Positions 8,347-17,134 of a stretch of 64,000 bases of DNA are shown one piece after another. Position numbers and translations under genes: made by a program. The notes under the pieces are model-generated. The model was given only the letters and a program-made list of their open reading frames with translations, made no database searches and was not told where the DNA came from. This DNA is from DASXTW01 sp046726275 (GTDB taxonomy: Bacteria; Actinomycetota; UBA4738): contig JBKPAF010000054.1 in NCBI GenBank assembly GCA_046726275.1, positions 1 through 64,000 on the forward strand, read 5' to 3'. Within the stretch, counting starts at the first letter, position 1; every line of letters begins with the position of its first letter.

Positions 8347-8426
8347 GGTACCGAGACCAAAGTCGCGGGCACTCCAGCCCCGGTAAGGCCTTTGGTCCGT
8401 GGTTTGTTTCCAGCAGCCGGGGTACC
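8347..8426 (+). promoter_or_regulatory. nested inverted repeats sequestering the FtsH-like start
   Basis: GGTACC at 8347-8352 can pair with GGTACC at 8421-8426, which abuts the ATG at 8427. Inside it GACCAAAG (8355-8362) can pair with CTTTGGTC (8390-8397). The nested pairing would fold the 5' leader right up to the start codon, where only a weak GGGG ribosome-binding site is present. A translation-control or heat-responsive element is possible; structure seen by eye only. Confidence 0.35.
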
Positions 8427-10436
8427 ATGCCTCACGAGAAAAGCGCCCTCACGCAGCAAGAACGTGCGTGCGGGGTCCCGCCGGCGGGCTTTGACCGGGA
8501 GCGTTACGTGACTGAGAAGAACAGGGTAGCCGCCGTTCTCGGCGACTCCAAGGTTCTGCGGTCGGGCCTGGCCGACGTGAGCCGGATCCGGGAGCGAACC
8601 CGGCGGCGCCGGCTGTACCGGGCCATCGTGATCCTCGGCTCCCTGGACCTGTACTTGTGGTTCCGGTGGGCATCGGGCAACCCCATCCAGCCGCCTCACC
8701 TGCCATCGGACTGGGGCATCTGGATGCCAATGGTCATCCTGATGCTCATCTTCGGCGTGGTGCTGCTCATGCCGCTGATGAGCGGCAAGTCGCCTCACGT
8801 GATGATTCGTCCGGAACACATCGAGGTTGGCCTGTCCGACGTGAAGGGTCTGGACACCCAGGTCGACGAAGTGATCAGGTCCCTGAACGTCTTCCTCGGC
8901 TACGCCACTTTCCGGGAGGTCCTCGGGGGGAATCCTCGGCGCGGCATTCTCTTCGAGGGCCCCCCCGGAACGGGCAAGACGTATCTGGCGAAGGCCATGG
9001 CGAAACAGGCAGGCGTGCCGTTCCTCTTCGTCTCAGCTCCGGCTTTCCAGTCCATGTGGTTCGGCATGACGAACGTCCGTATCCGCTCGTTCTTCAAGGC
9101 GCTGCGCAAGGCTGCCCGTCGCGAGGGCGGGGCAATCGGCTTCATCGAGGAGATCGACGCCATCGGCACGGACCGGAGTGGACTGGGGATGCACGCCGTG
9201 CCTCCGTCCCTTGATCGGTCCGTTGCGCGGTTCGCGTCTCCGGGTACGGGAGGGATGGTCAACGAGCTCCTGATCCAGATGCAGTCGTTCGACCAGCCCC
9301 AATGGGGGCAACGGATCAAAGAACGATTCGTGAACTGGCTGAACGGCTACCTCCCCGAGGGGCGAACCATCAAGGTCGGGAAGCCGAAGTACCACAACCT
9401 GTTACTGATCGCCGCGACGAACCGCGCGGACTCGCTCGACTCGGCGTTGCTCCGTCCCGGGCGTTTCGACCGACGGCTCTACTTCGATCTCCCCACCAAG
9501 CAGGGCCGCCGCGACCTGATCGACTTCTTCCTCGAGCGCAAGGCCCATCACGAGCTGCTGGATGAGGACGGCGCCCGGGAGCGGATGGCCCACGACACCC
9601 TCGGCTATACGCCGGTGATGATCGAGCACCTCCTGGACGAAGCTCTCCTCGTGGCGCTGCGGGACGGCCGGGACGGCATGGGCATCTCGGACATCTACGA
9701 GGCCAAGTTGACGGAGGAGATCGGCCTGGCCCAGCGCGTCCTGTACACGGAGGCCGAGCGGCGGGCGGTGGCCACCCACGAGGCCGGCCATGCCGTGGCC
9801 GCCCACCTCCTGGGCAAGACCAGGAGGTTGGAGGTCCTCTCCATCATCAAGCGCCGGACGGCGCTTGGGCTCCTCGCCCATAGCGAGCTGGAAGAGCGCT
9901 TCACGCGGTCCCGGTCAGAGCTCGAGGCGCTGATCGCCATCGCCCTCGGCGGGATGGCGGCGGAGGAGGTCTTCCTGGGGGAGACGGGAACCGGCCCGGG
10001 GTCCGATCTCGCCAGCGCCACCGAGGTCGCCGCGATGATGGTGGGCGCCCTGGGCATGGGCGGGTCGCTGATCTCCTACGAAGCCGTGGCCGAAGGCCTG
10101 GCCTCGCGGTCGAACCTGGTGGGCAAGGTGCTCGCCGATCGGGACACCAAGGCCAGGGTCGAAGCGCTCCTGGATGCGCAGAAGGAGCGGATCCGAGGCG
10201 TGCTGGAGGAGAACCGGGACCTGGTCGAGGCGCTGCGCGACGCGCTGATCGCCCGGGACGAGCTGGTGGGTGAAGAGATCGTCCAGGTCATCCACCAGGC
10301 GTTGGCCCAGCGGGCGGGCTACTCGCCGAACGGCGGTCCCGGGGCGGACGCGTCGGACACGCTCATCGTGTTGCCGAACGGGTCCGATGACGCCGCGCTC
10401 CCCGAACAGGCCGGCGACGCCCCGCCGAACGAGTAG
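8427..10436 (+). CDS. ftsH: FtsH-type membrane AAA+ zinc protease, divergent
   Basis: 669 residues. Two membrane segments near the N-terminus (about 64-84 and 99-117) are followed by an AAA+ ATPase with Walker A GPPGTGKT (178-185), Walker B GFIEEIDAIG (238-247, Glu in place of the usual first Asp), sensor LLLIAATNR and arginine finger RPGRFDR. The M41 protease domain has HEAGH (451-455) and a later zinc-ligand Asp in GPGSDLASATEVA. Between Walker B and the sensor there is an insertion of roughly 60 residues compared with canonical FtsH (about 255-322). Likely degrades membrane or regulatory proteins. An orthologue of housekeeping ftsH may exist elsewhere; this looks like a divergent paralogue. 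Confidence 0.85.
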   Translation: MPHEKSALTQQERACGVPPAGFDRERYVTEKNRVAAVLGDSKVLRSGLADVSRIRERTRRRRLYRAIVILGSLDLYLWFRWASGNPIQPPHLPSDWGIWMPMVILMLIFGVVLLMPLMSGKSPHVMIRPEHIEVGLSDVKGLDTQVDEVIRSLNVFLGYATFREVLGGNPRRGILFEGPPGTGKTYLAKAMAKQAGVPFLFVSAPAFQSMWFGMTNVRIRSFFKALRKAARREGGAIGFIEEIDAIGTDRSGLGMHAVPPSLDRSVARFASPGTGGMVNELLIQMQSFDQPQWGQRIKERFVNWLNGYLPEGRTIKVGKPKYHNLLLIAATNRADSLDSALLRPGRFDRRLYFDLPTKQGRRDLIDFFLERKAHHELLDEDGARERMAHDTLGYTPVMIEHLLDEALLVALRDGRDGMGISDIYEAKLTEEIGLAQRVLYTEAERRAVATHEAGHAVAAHLLGKTRRLEVLSIIKRRTALGLLAHSELEERFTRSRSELEALIAIALGGMAAEEVFLGETGTGPGSDLASATEVAAMMVGALGMGGSLISYEAVAEGLASRSNLVGKVLADRDTKARVEALLDAQKERIRGVLEENRDLVEALRDALIARDELVGEEIVQVIHQALAQRAGYSPNGGPGADASDTLIVLPNGSDDAALPEQAGDAPPNE

Positions 10437-10478
10437 CGTCCCCCTCGGCCCGCACCTCGGTCATCGTCCGCCCCCTCG

Positions 10479-10499
10479 TAGAATGGTGGAAGAACCACC
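10479..10499 (+). promoter_or_regulatory. candidate promoter -10 box and overlapping operator of the thiolase gene
   Basis: TAGAAT (10479-10484) is followed directly by the inverted repeat GGTGG-AAGAA-CCACC (10485-10499). A repressor bound there would cover the transcription start. The thiolase ATG is 19 bp downstream. Confidence 0.35.
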
Positions 10500-10518
10500 T
10501 TCCTTCGAGGAGTTCGCC

Positions 10519-11703
10519 ATGACCGGATCGGTGATCGTCGACGGCGCCCGGACCCCCATCGGAAAGTTCGGAGGGGGGTTCAAGGACACACCGGCCGTCA
10601 AGCTCGGGGCCGCCGCCATCCGCGCCGCCCTCGAGCGAAGCGGCGTCGCCCCCGACCAGATCGACTACGTGATCATGGGCCAGGTCATCCAGGCTGGGGC
10701 GGGCCAGATCACCGCCCGCCAGGCAGCCATCGAGGCGGGCATTCCACGCGAAGTCCCGGCGATCACCATCAACAAGGTGTGCCTGTCGGGCCTGAACGCC
10801 ATCGCCCTCGCCGACCAGTTGATCCGGGCGGGGGAGGTCGAGGTGGTCGTGGCGGGAGGAATGGAGGCGATGTCCCAGGCTCCGTACATCATCCCTGCCG
10901 CCCGGTGGGGCGCGCGCATGGGGAACACCGAGATCGTCGACTCGATGATCTACGACGGACTGTGGTCGACGTTCACCGACAAGCACATGGGCGATTCGTC
11001 GGACGACGTAAACAGCGAGCTGGAGATCGGCCGAGAGGAGCAGGACACCTGGGCCGCCCGCTCTCATAAGAGGGCCCACCAGGGCTGGACCTCGGGGAGG
11101 CTAGCCGAGGAGGTCGTCACGGTGGAGATCCCCCAGCGGAAGGGTGAGACGGTGGTCGTGTCCACCGACGAGGGGATCCGCCCAGACACGACGGTGGAAT
11201 CGCTGGGCAAGCTCAAGCCGGCGTTCAAGCCCGACGGGACCATCACCGCGGGGAACGCCTCCCAGATCTCGGATGGAGGGGCGGCTGTCGTGGTGACGTC
11301 GGCGAAGAAGGCGGAGGAACTGGGGCTGTCGCCGATCGCCGAGATCGTCGCCCACGGGATGAGCGCCGAGCGCTATGCCTATCTACACACGGTACCGGCT
11401 CTGGCCATGCAGAACGCGTTGAAGAAGGCCGGCAAGGACGCCCACGACCTGGGACTGGTGGAGATCAACGAGGCTTTCGCCTCCGTCGCCCTGAACGCCA
11501 CCCGGATGCTCGGTGTGGACGAGGAGATCGTCAACGTGAACGGTGGCGCGGTCGCCCTGGGGCACCCCATCGGCATGAGCGGGTGCCGATTGGTCCTGAC
11601 CCTCGCGTACGAGATGCGCCGGCGCGGCGTGGACCTTGGCGGGGCGGCCCTGTGTGGCGGTGGCGGCCAGGGCGACGCCCTGATCATCCGGCGGCCGGCC
11701 TGA
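10519..11703 (+). CDS. atoB: acetyl-CoA acetyltransferase (thiolase)
   Basis: 394-residue thiolase, condensing or cleaving (aceto)acetyl-CoA and 3-ketoacyl-CoA in beta-oxidation. Catalytic Cys C88 lies in NKVCLSGLNA, His H349 in GGAVALGHPIGMSG, and the second Cys C379 in ALCGGGGQGDA, the standard triad; length is normal. ATG at 10519 has GAGGAG about 7 bp upstream; an open extension back to 10270 overlaps the protease gene and is rejected. The acyl-CoA dehydrogenase gene follows after 7 bp, making a beta-oxidation operon. Confidence 0.93.
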   Translation: MTGSVIVDGARTPIGKFGGGFKDTPAVKLGAAAIRAALERSGVAPDQIDYVIMGQVIQAGAGQITARQAAIEAGIPREVPAITINKVCLSGLNAIALADQLIRAGEVEVVVAGGMEAMSQAPYIIPAARWGARMGNTEIVDSMIYDGLWSTFTDKHMGDSSDDVNSELEIGREEQDTWAARSHKRAHQGWTSGRLAEEVVTVEIPQRKGETVVVSTDEGIRPDTTVESLGKLKPAFKPDGTITAGNASQISDGGAAVVVTSAKKAEELGLSPIAEIVAHGMSAERYAYLHTVPALAMQNALKKAGKDAHDLGLVEINEAFASVALNATRMLGVDEEIVNVNGGAVALGHPIGMSGCRLVLTLAYEMRRRGVDLGGAALCGGGGQGDALIIRRPA

Positions 11704-11710
11704 CGCCGGC

Positions 11711-12874
11711 GTGGCCGAGACTCCGTTCGCGCTGCCGGAAGAGCTCGAGGAGTTTCGCGGGCTCGTCCGGGAGATCGTGGAGGAACGGATCGGGCTCGCC
11801 CGAGCCGCCGAGATCGACGAGACCGATGAGTTCCCATGGGACGTCCACAAGCTCTTCGTCGAGAACGAGCTCATGGGCGTTGGATACCCGGAGGAGTTCG
11901 GAGGAGCCGGCGGTGGGTCGCTCACCATCGCCGTCCTGATCGAGGAGATCTCTCGTGTCTCGGCGGGCTGTGCGCTGATCCCGCTGGTCAGCCGCCTCGG
12001 CGCCATCCCCGTCATGCTGGCCGGCTCCGACGAGCTGAAGCACGAGCTGTTCGGCGGGATCACCAGGGGCGAGCACCAGATGTCCTACTGCCTGACCGAG
12101 CCGGACAGCGGCAGCGATTCGGTGGCCATGAAGTCGCGGTACGAGAAGACAGGCGGTGGATTCACGCTCACCGGCACCAAGCGGTTCATCACGGGCGCCG
12201 GGGTCGCCGACGCGTATACCGTCTTCGCCACGAAGGACCCTGACCTCAAGGCCAAGGGCATCAGCGCCTTCGTCGTGTACACCGACGACCCAGGGGTCTC
12301 CTTCGGCAAAGCGGAGCACAAGCTCGGCATCCACGGCTCGCCGACCCGGGAGGTCTACCTGGAGAACACCGACATCCCGGCCGACCGGCTGATCGGGGAT
12401 GAAGGCGAAGGGTTCACGTACGCCATGCGCACGTTGGATTACTCACGGCCGACCATCGCGGCGCAGGCGCTCGGGATCGCCCAGGGCGCGTTGGACTTCG
12501 CCGCCGGGTATGCCAACGAGCGCCAGCAGTTCGGCAAGCCCATCAGCCACTTCGAGGGGATCCAGTTCATGCTGGCCGACATGGCGATGGAGATCGAGGC
12601 GGCCCGGCTCCTCGTGTACAGGGCTGCGTCGCTGGTCGACGCGAAGGACGTGCGGATGACCGAGTTCGCGTCCATGGCCAAGTGCTACGCAGGCGACGTG
12701 GCCATGAAGGTGACCACGGACGCCGTGCAGATCCTCGGCGGGTATGGATACATGCGGGAGTATCCGGTCGAGCGCATGATGCGCGACGCGAAGATCACCC
12801 AGATCTACGAGGGAACGAACCAGATCCAGCGCGTGGTCATCGCCCGGAATCTGCTCAAGCGCTACGGCGGCTGA
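11711..12874 (+). CDS. acyl-CoA dehydrogenase
   Basis: 387 residues, FAD-dependent alpha,beta-dehydrogenation of acyl-CoA. Motifs: MSYCLTEPDSGSDSVAMKS (flavin loop), KRFITGAGVADAYTVFA, ANERQQFGKPISHFEGIQFM, ILGGYGYMREYPVERMMRDA and IYEGTNQIQRVVIARNLL, with the catalytic Glu at E367. GTG start 7 bp after the thiolase stop. Its YEGT motif places it with classical short/medium-chain enzymes, unlike the dehydrogenase at 4735. The 3' end overlaps the convergent membrane protein gene by 13 bp. Confidence 0.93.
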   Translation: MAETPFALPEELEEFRGLVREIVEERIGLARAAEIDETDEFPWDVHKLFVENELMGVGYPEEFGGAGGGSLTIAVLIEEISRVSAGCALIPLVSRLGAIPVMLAGSDELKHELFGGITRGEHQMSYCLTEPDSGSDSVAMKSRYEKTGGGFTLTGTKRFITGAGVADAYTVFATKDPDLKAKGISAFVVYTDDPGVSFGKAEHKLGIHGSPTREVYLENTDIPADRLIGDEGEGFTYAMRTLDYSRPTIAAQALGIAQGALDFAAGYANERQQFGKPISHFEGIQFMLADMAMEIEAARLLVYRAASLVDAKDVRMTEFASMAKCYAGDVAMKVTTDAVQILGGYGYMREYPVERMMRDAKITQIYEGTNQIQRVVIARNLLKRYGG

Positions 12875-14523
12875 ACCTCGTACACCAGGACGTCGCCGGC
12901 CGGGGTCGGAGTTAGTCCGATCAGCGCAGTGAGGTCCTGCTCGAGCATGGATCCTCGATCCAGGATGATCGCCCGGATCTGGTGCGCCGTGAGGAACCTG
13001 TCGAACTCCGCCAATCCCACGTCGGGAACCCGTCCCTCGTACAGGGCCCGGAGGATCCTCGACTGCTCGAACTCCGGTGGCGGGGGACCCATGTACGCGA
13101 GTGCCATCCGGAAGGGAAACTCCGTGCGGGCCTGGATGACCATGCTGATGGCCTGGGGGAAGCCGCTGGGAGCCTCTGTCGGCAGGATCAGCACGCTGTC
13201 GCCGGGCCGTATGAACCTCCGATAGGCGCCGTCCGCGAAGAACCTAGGCACGTCGGCCCGACCGTGCAGGTACTCCGGCGAGAAGTTCGGGAACAGGAAG
13301 ACCGCCGCCACCAGCACCGCTGCCCACCTGAGCCGGGAGCGGACGGCGACGCTCAGCCAGATCGCCACCACGACCGAGCAGATCAGGAAGATGTAGAGGG
13401 TGAACCGGCGTGGCGAGGCGTTGTTGATGACCGGCAGGGTCTGGACCGCACGCCAGGGCATCGGGATCGACCGGTGGCCGGCCACGAACAATCTCGGACC
13501 GAGCGCGGCGATCACGAGGACGCCCAGTAGGGTCACGAGGAATCTCGTTCCCAGCTCTCTCCACCGCGTGATCGCGAAATGAACCACGATGCCCAGCAGC
13601 GGGAGCCCGAGATACGCCGTGTTCTCGACCGACGTTCCGGGGAACGTCCGAGTGAGGTCGAAGAAGGTCCTCGAGCCGACCAGAGTGCGGAGCCTCGGAA
13701 GGACGAAGCTCAGGAGATCAGAACCGTCGAGGTCCCGGCGGGGAACTCCATACGCGAACGCGTACCAGAGCAACGGACTGACCACCGCAGCCGTCACCAG
13801 GAGGGACACGGCGATCAGCTTCGCCACGCTGAGGAGCTCCGACCGGCGCTCGGGTGGGCCGAGGACGATCGCCAGCGACAGGGCGAGCGCGCCGAAGAGC
13901 ACGAAGGTGGCGAAGACCTCGGTCGAGGTGAGGAACTGGAAGACGAGGACCAGGGCGAGCAGAGCGACGAACGCGCGCGGACCGAGGTCGCGGTTCGCGC
14001 GAAGCAGCACGAGATACACGGCGAGGGGGATCAGGAAGACCAGCTCGAGGTTGACGTGCAGGCCGAGGTGGCCGAGGTGGTACGTGGAGAACCCGAACAG
14101 GTAACCGCCGGCGACGGAGGGCCAGAAGGAGCCGGTGATCCGGCGGCACACGGCGAAGGCCGCCAGCCCCGAGAGCGGACAGGCGAGGAGGGCCAGGACG
14201 TTGTAGGCGACCACCGGGCCTGCGGTGAGCGTGATCGGAGCCATGAGGAGACTCGGCCCGGGAGCTCCCGTCGCCCACGCCAGGTTGTAGCCTTCCGGCG
14301 CCCACACGACGCTCGTCCAGATCGGGTTCAAGCCGTGGATGAGGGCGTGAGGCCACCACGCCATCGCCCAGAAGAAGAATCGAGGATCGGGATGGGCCGG
14401 CGGTCCGATGAACCTGTCGCCGGGCCCGGCCAGCACGGGCAGTCCGAACAGCACGATCGACGCGGCCAGGTACAGCCCGAGGGCTCCGATGGCCTCGAGA
14501 CTCGAGGTCCGTGTGCTCCCCAT
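12862..14523 (-). CDS. polytopic membrane protein, GT-C glycosyltransferase-like (paralogue 1)
   Basis: About 553 residues with some ten or more hydrophobic segments. The N-terminal third carries a conserved block, FFWAMAWWPHALIHGLNP... with WAPEGYNLAW and GGYLFGFSTYHLGHL, shared almost position for position with the next gene upstream (14610-16439). The arrangement (extracytoplasmic loop after the first membrane segment, soluble C-terminal domain of about 120 residues) resembles GT-C lipid-sugar transferases, but I see no diagnostic DD/DE motif and cannot name a substrate. ATG 14523 is preferred to the TTG at 14553. Probably in one operon with its paralogue. Confidence 0.7.
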   Translation of the reverse strand: MGSTRTSSLEAIGALGLYLAASIVLFGLPVLAGPGDRFIGPPAHPDPRFFFWAMAWWPHALIHGLNPIWTSVVWAPEGYNLAWATGAPGPSLLMAPITLTAGPVVAYNVLALLACPLSGLAAFAVCRRITGSFWPSVAGGYLFGFSTYHLGHLGLHVNLELVFLIPLAVYLVLLRANRDLGPRAFVALLALVLVFQFLTSTEVFATFVLFGALALSLAIVLGPPERRSELLSVAKLIAVSLLVTAAVVSPLLWYAFAYGVPRRDLDGSDLLSFVLPRLRTLVGSRTFFDLTRTFPGTSVENTAYLGLPLLGIVVHFAITRWRELGTRFLVTLLGVLVIAALGPRLFVAGHRSIPMPWRAVQTLPVINNASPRRFTLYIFLICSVVVAIWLSVAVRSRLRWAAVLVAAVFLFPNFSPEYLHGRADVPRFFADGAYRRFIRPGDSVLILPTEAPSGFPQAISMVIQARTEFPFRMALAYMGPPPPEFEQSRILRALYEGRVPDVGLAEFDRFLTAHQIRAIILDRGSMLEQDLTALIGLTPTPAGDVLVYEVQPP

Positions 14524-14609
14524 CGCGGTCTCGCGATCCTTTGAAAAGTCCAACGGAAGGTTCGGGCGAGCCGCAGCCTATCAAGCGCCCGGCGCTGGCC
14601 CGCGTCCGA

Positions 14610-16439
14610 TCACTGGCAGGTGCGACCGAGGGCTTTCCGCGTCGGGTTGAACGGCTGGAGCTGGCGGTAGCGCGCAAGGAGCTCGTCGGGGACCCGGTAA
14701 TAGAGGATCCCGCCCAACTCGACCGGGCGGACGGGGAGGGCGCCGAAGACCGCACGCCACGGGCCCACGGCGCGCGGATCGACCACGATGTTCGCCACGT
14801 CGAGATGACCGAGGAAGGCCCGAAGCTGTTCCTCGTATCCGGGGAGTACACGTTTCGAAAGAAACGTGGCGACTATCGCCCATCGCCGGTACGCGGGGGG
14901 AACCGCGCACGCGATGTACCCGCCGGCCATGGGGAAGGCCATGTCCGTTCGCGCCTGCCACAGCATGCTGTACCCGTTGCTGGCGAAGGGGATGACCAGG
15001 GTGTTGCGCCCGGGTTCGAGATACCCCCGATGAAGGTCGGTCGCAAAGAAGGCCGGTGTGTTCTCCTTCGCCCGCCACAGAGGGAGCACGAGGTTCGGCG
15101 TCAGGGCTGCCACGCACAGGCCCGCGACGGCCCACTTCCCCCACTTGGCCCAGGGCGCCCGGGCCGGAGCCGCCAGCCAGACCGCTGCGATGACGCCTAC
15201 GACCAGCCAGGCATGGACCATGAATCGGGCCGGCAGGGCCATCCGCACGAGGGGAACGTGCGTGGTCACGGCCCACGGAAGAGGGATCTGCTCGGCCCCT
15301 GCCACGCGAACCACGGGTCCCAGGGACGCCAGGAGGATCAGGCCGAGCGAAGCGAGCAGCAGCTTGCCCACAGGCGTCCGGATGCCTCGAACCGCGAACA
15401 GGCCCACCATGAGGAGAATGGGCCCGAGATAGGCGCCCTCTTCGCTGAGCCCCGCCGCGAATCGTCCGGCGAACCCCTCCGCGCCCGGCGGCCTCAGCAG
15501 GGCGGTACGGGTGGGGATCACCAGGTTCAGGAGGTCGGTCGTGTACTGGGAGTGCCATGTCCGGGGCACGTATCCCGATCCTCCGGCAAGTGCCAGGAGG
15601 AGTGGCGAGAGGGCCACGGCCGCGAGCAGGTACGAAAGCGCGACCCATCCCCCCGTCCGGGCGAGCCGGTCCCTCGCCTCAGGCAGGAGCACCATGGCCA
15701 ACACGCCCACCAACCCTCCGAACAGGGTCATGGTGAACGCGATCTCCAAGGAGAACGAGTACTGGAGGGCGATCGTGCCGGCCAGCAGGAGCACGAACGG
15801 AAACGGCCGCAGCTTGCCCTCCATCCGCAGCACCATCAGGAACACCGCAAGCGGGACGGGGAAGATCAGGGCGAGGTTCAAGTGGGCGGTCATCTGGGCC
15901 AGCTCGTAGCTCGAAAATCCGAACAGGTATCCGCCGACGATCGACGGCCAGAACGACTTCGTCGCGTGGCGACACAGGAGGAAGGCGGCCCAACCGGCCA
16001 GAGCCGGTGCCAGGAGCATCCACACGTTGTACGCGGCGACGGGGCCCAGCCACGCCGTGAACGGCCAGGCGAGCAACGAGGCGCCGGGAACGGTGGTGGT
16101 CCATCCCAGATGCACGCCCTGCGGAGCCCAGATGAGGTGGCTCACGAGCGGGTTCAGGCCGTGGGTAAGGGCATGGGGCCACCACGTCAGGGACCACATG
16201 TACACGCTGGGGTCGGTGAAGCCGGTTCCGAGCCCGGGCCGACCCAGCCCGACGTAGCTGTGCCGAAAGTCGCGAAGGAGCGGGAGGCCGAAGAACAGCA
16301 GTGAGGTGAGCACGTACAGGCACAGGGCCGCCGCCGCATGGACGCCCGGCCGAACGGTCGTGGGAGCCGGCGAGCGGCCGCCCACGATCGGGCCCGACGA
16401 AAGACCCGGTGCCGGTGAATGCCCCGTCCTCGTCTTCAT
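14610..16439 (-). CDS. polytopic membrane protein, GT-C glycosyltransferase-like (paralogue 2)
   Basis: 609 residues from the ATG at 16439 (a GTG at 16499 is in frame). Shares with its neighbour the blocks YMWSLTWWPHALTHGLNPL, WAPQGVHLGW, PVAAYNVWMLLAPAL and SFWPSIVGGYLFGFSSYELA, then multiple membrane helices and a C-terminal soluble part (NTLVIPFASNGYSMLWQARTD also parallels SVLILPTEAPSGFP...VIQARTE in paralogue 1). Tandem duplication is clear. Probable role in envelope glycan or lipid assembly, inferred from topology only. Divergent from the thioesterase gene. Confidence 0.7.
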   Translation of the reverse strand: MKTRTGHSPAPGLSSGPIVGGRSPAPTTVRPGVHAAAALCLYVLTSLLFFGLPLLRDFRHSYVGLGRPGLGTGFTDPSVYMWSLTWWPHALTHGLNPLVSHLIWAPQGVHLGWTTTVPGASLLAWPFTAWLGPVAAYNVWMLLAPALAGWAAFLLCRHATKSFWPSIVGGYLFGFSSYELAQMTAHLNLALIFPVPLAVFLMVLRMEGKLRPFPFVLLLAGTIALQYSFSLEIAFTMTLFGGLVGVLAMVLLPEARDRLARTGGWVALSYLLAAVALSPLLLALAGGSGYVPRTWHSQYTTDLLNLVIPTRTALLRPPGAEGFAGRFAAGLSEEGAYLGPILLMVGLFAVRGIRTPVGKLLLASLGLILLASLGPVVRVAGAEQIPLPWAVTTHVPLVRMALPARFMVHAWLVVGVIAAVWLAAPARAPWAKWGKWAVAGLCVAALTPNLVLPLWRAKENTPAFFATDLHRGYLEPGRNTLVIPFASNGYSMLWQARTDMAFPMAGGYIACAVPPAYRRWAIVATFLSKRVLPGYEEQLRAFLGHLDVANIVVDPRAVGPWRAVFGALPVRPVELGGILYYRVPDELLARYRQLQPFNPTRKALGRTCQ

Positions 16440-16508
16440 CGCTGCTGTCTTACCCCCAGCCGGCTCGAAGAGTTCCCTCTCTCGTGGAGATCGCGTCACC
16501 GTCGGTTG

Positions 16509-16514
16509 TATCGT
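16509..16514 (+). promoter_or_regulatory. candidate -10 box (TATCGT), leaderless start
   Basis: TATCGT lies 8 bp before the thioesterase ATG at 16523, with no Shine-Dalgarno. gatB has the same hexamer at 26540. Confidence 0.4.
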
Positions 16515-16522
16515 CTGGCCCC

Positions 16523-17062
16523 ATGGATCGGGAAGCGGCCTCCGGCCCGCGGGAGTGGGACCTCACCCCGAAGCCGGCCCAGGCCTCGTCGGTCACCCTC
16601 ATCCGCCAGATGGATCTCGTCACGGCGAATCTGCTCGGCAACGTGCATGGGGGAGAGATCATGAAGATGGTCGACACGGCCGGCGGTCTGGCCGCGATGA
16701 AGCACTGTGGGGGCCCGGTCGTGACGGTCGCCATGGACGAGATGTCCTTCATCGAGCCGGTGGTGGTGGGCGACGTGGTCACCGTCCGGGCCATGGTGAA
16801 CGACGTAGGCAGGACCTCCCTGGAAGTGGGGGTTCGCGTGGAGACGGAGAACGTGGTGACGGGGCGTCACCTCCACACCTCGAGCGCCTATCTGGTGTAC
16901 GTCGCGCTGGACCCCGAGGGACGACCCCGTCCGGTCCCCCCGGTCATCGCCGAGGACGAGGAACAGCGTCAACGCCAGCGTGAGGCCAAGCTGCGGCGGG
17001 AGGCCCGGCTCGCCAGAAAGCAGGCCATCCTGGAGGCGCGACGGTCCAAGGGCGAGGCCTGA
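16523..17062 (+). CDS. acyl-CoA thioesterase, YciA-like hotdog fold
   Basis: 179 residues hydrolysing acyl-CoA to free acid and CoA. The hotdog core carries LIRQMDLVTANLLGNVHGGEIMKMVDTAGGLAA (seen as separate motifs: NVHGGEIMKMVD with the catalytic Asp), VTVAMDEMSFIEPVVVGDVV, and SAYLVYVALDPEGRP. A highly charged Arg/Lys/Glu-rich tail follows from about residue 140 (QRQREAKLRREARLARKQ), likely a coiled-coil helix. ATG 16523 chosen; an upstream in-frame extension to 16409 covers the divergent membrane-protein promoter. Confidence 0.85.
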   Translation: MDREAASGPREWDLTPKPAQASSVTLIRQMDLVTANLLGNVHGGEIMKMVDTAGGLAAMKHCGGPVVTVAMDEMSFIEPVVVGDVVTVRAMVNDVGRTSLEVGVRVETENVVTGRHLHTSSAYLVYVALDPEGRPRPVPPVIAEDEEQRQRQREAKLRREARLARKQAILEARRSKGEA

Positions 17063-17109
17063 GCTCGGCGCGAACGCCAGGTCCACGTCGAAGTCCCCCA
17101 GATGGCTGG

Positions 17110-17134
17110 AAATAGTTCGGGTGCCTAAATAGTT
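17110..17134 (+). promoter_or_regulatory. direct repeat AAATAGTT, candidate MarR operator
   Basis: AAATAGTT occurs at 17110-17117 and again at 17127-17134, 17 bp start to start, immediately ahead of the MarR/MFS operon. It is AT-rich in a GC-rich background and overlaps the probable promoter, as expected for autorepression. Confidence 0.4.
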
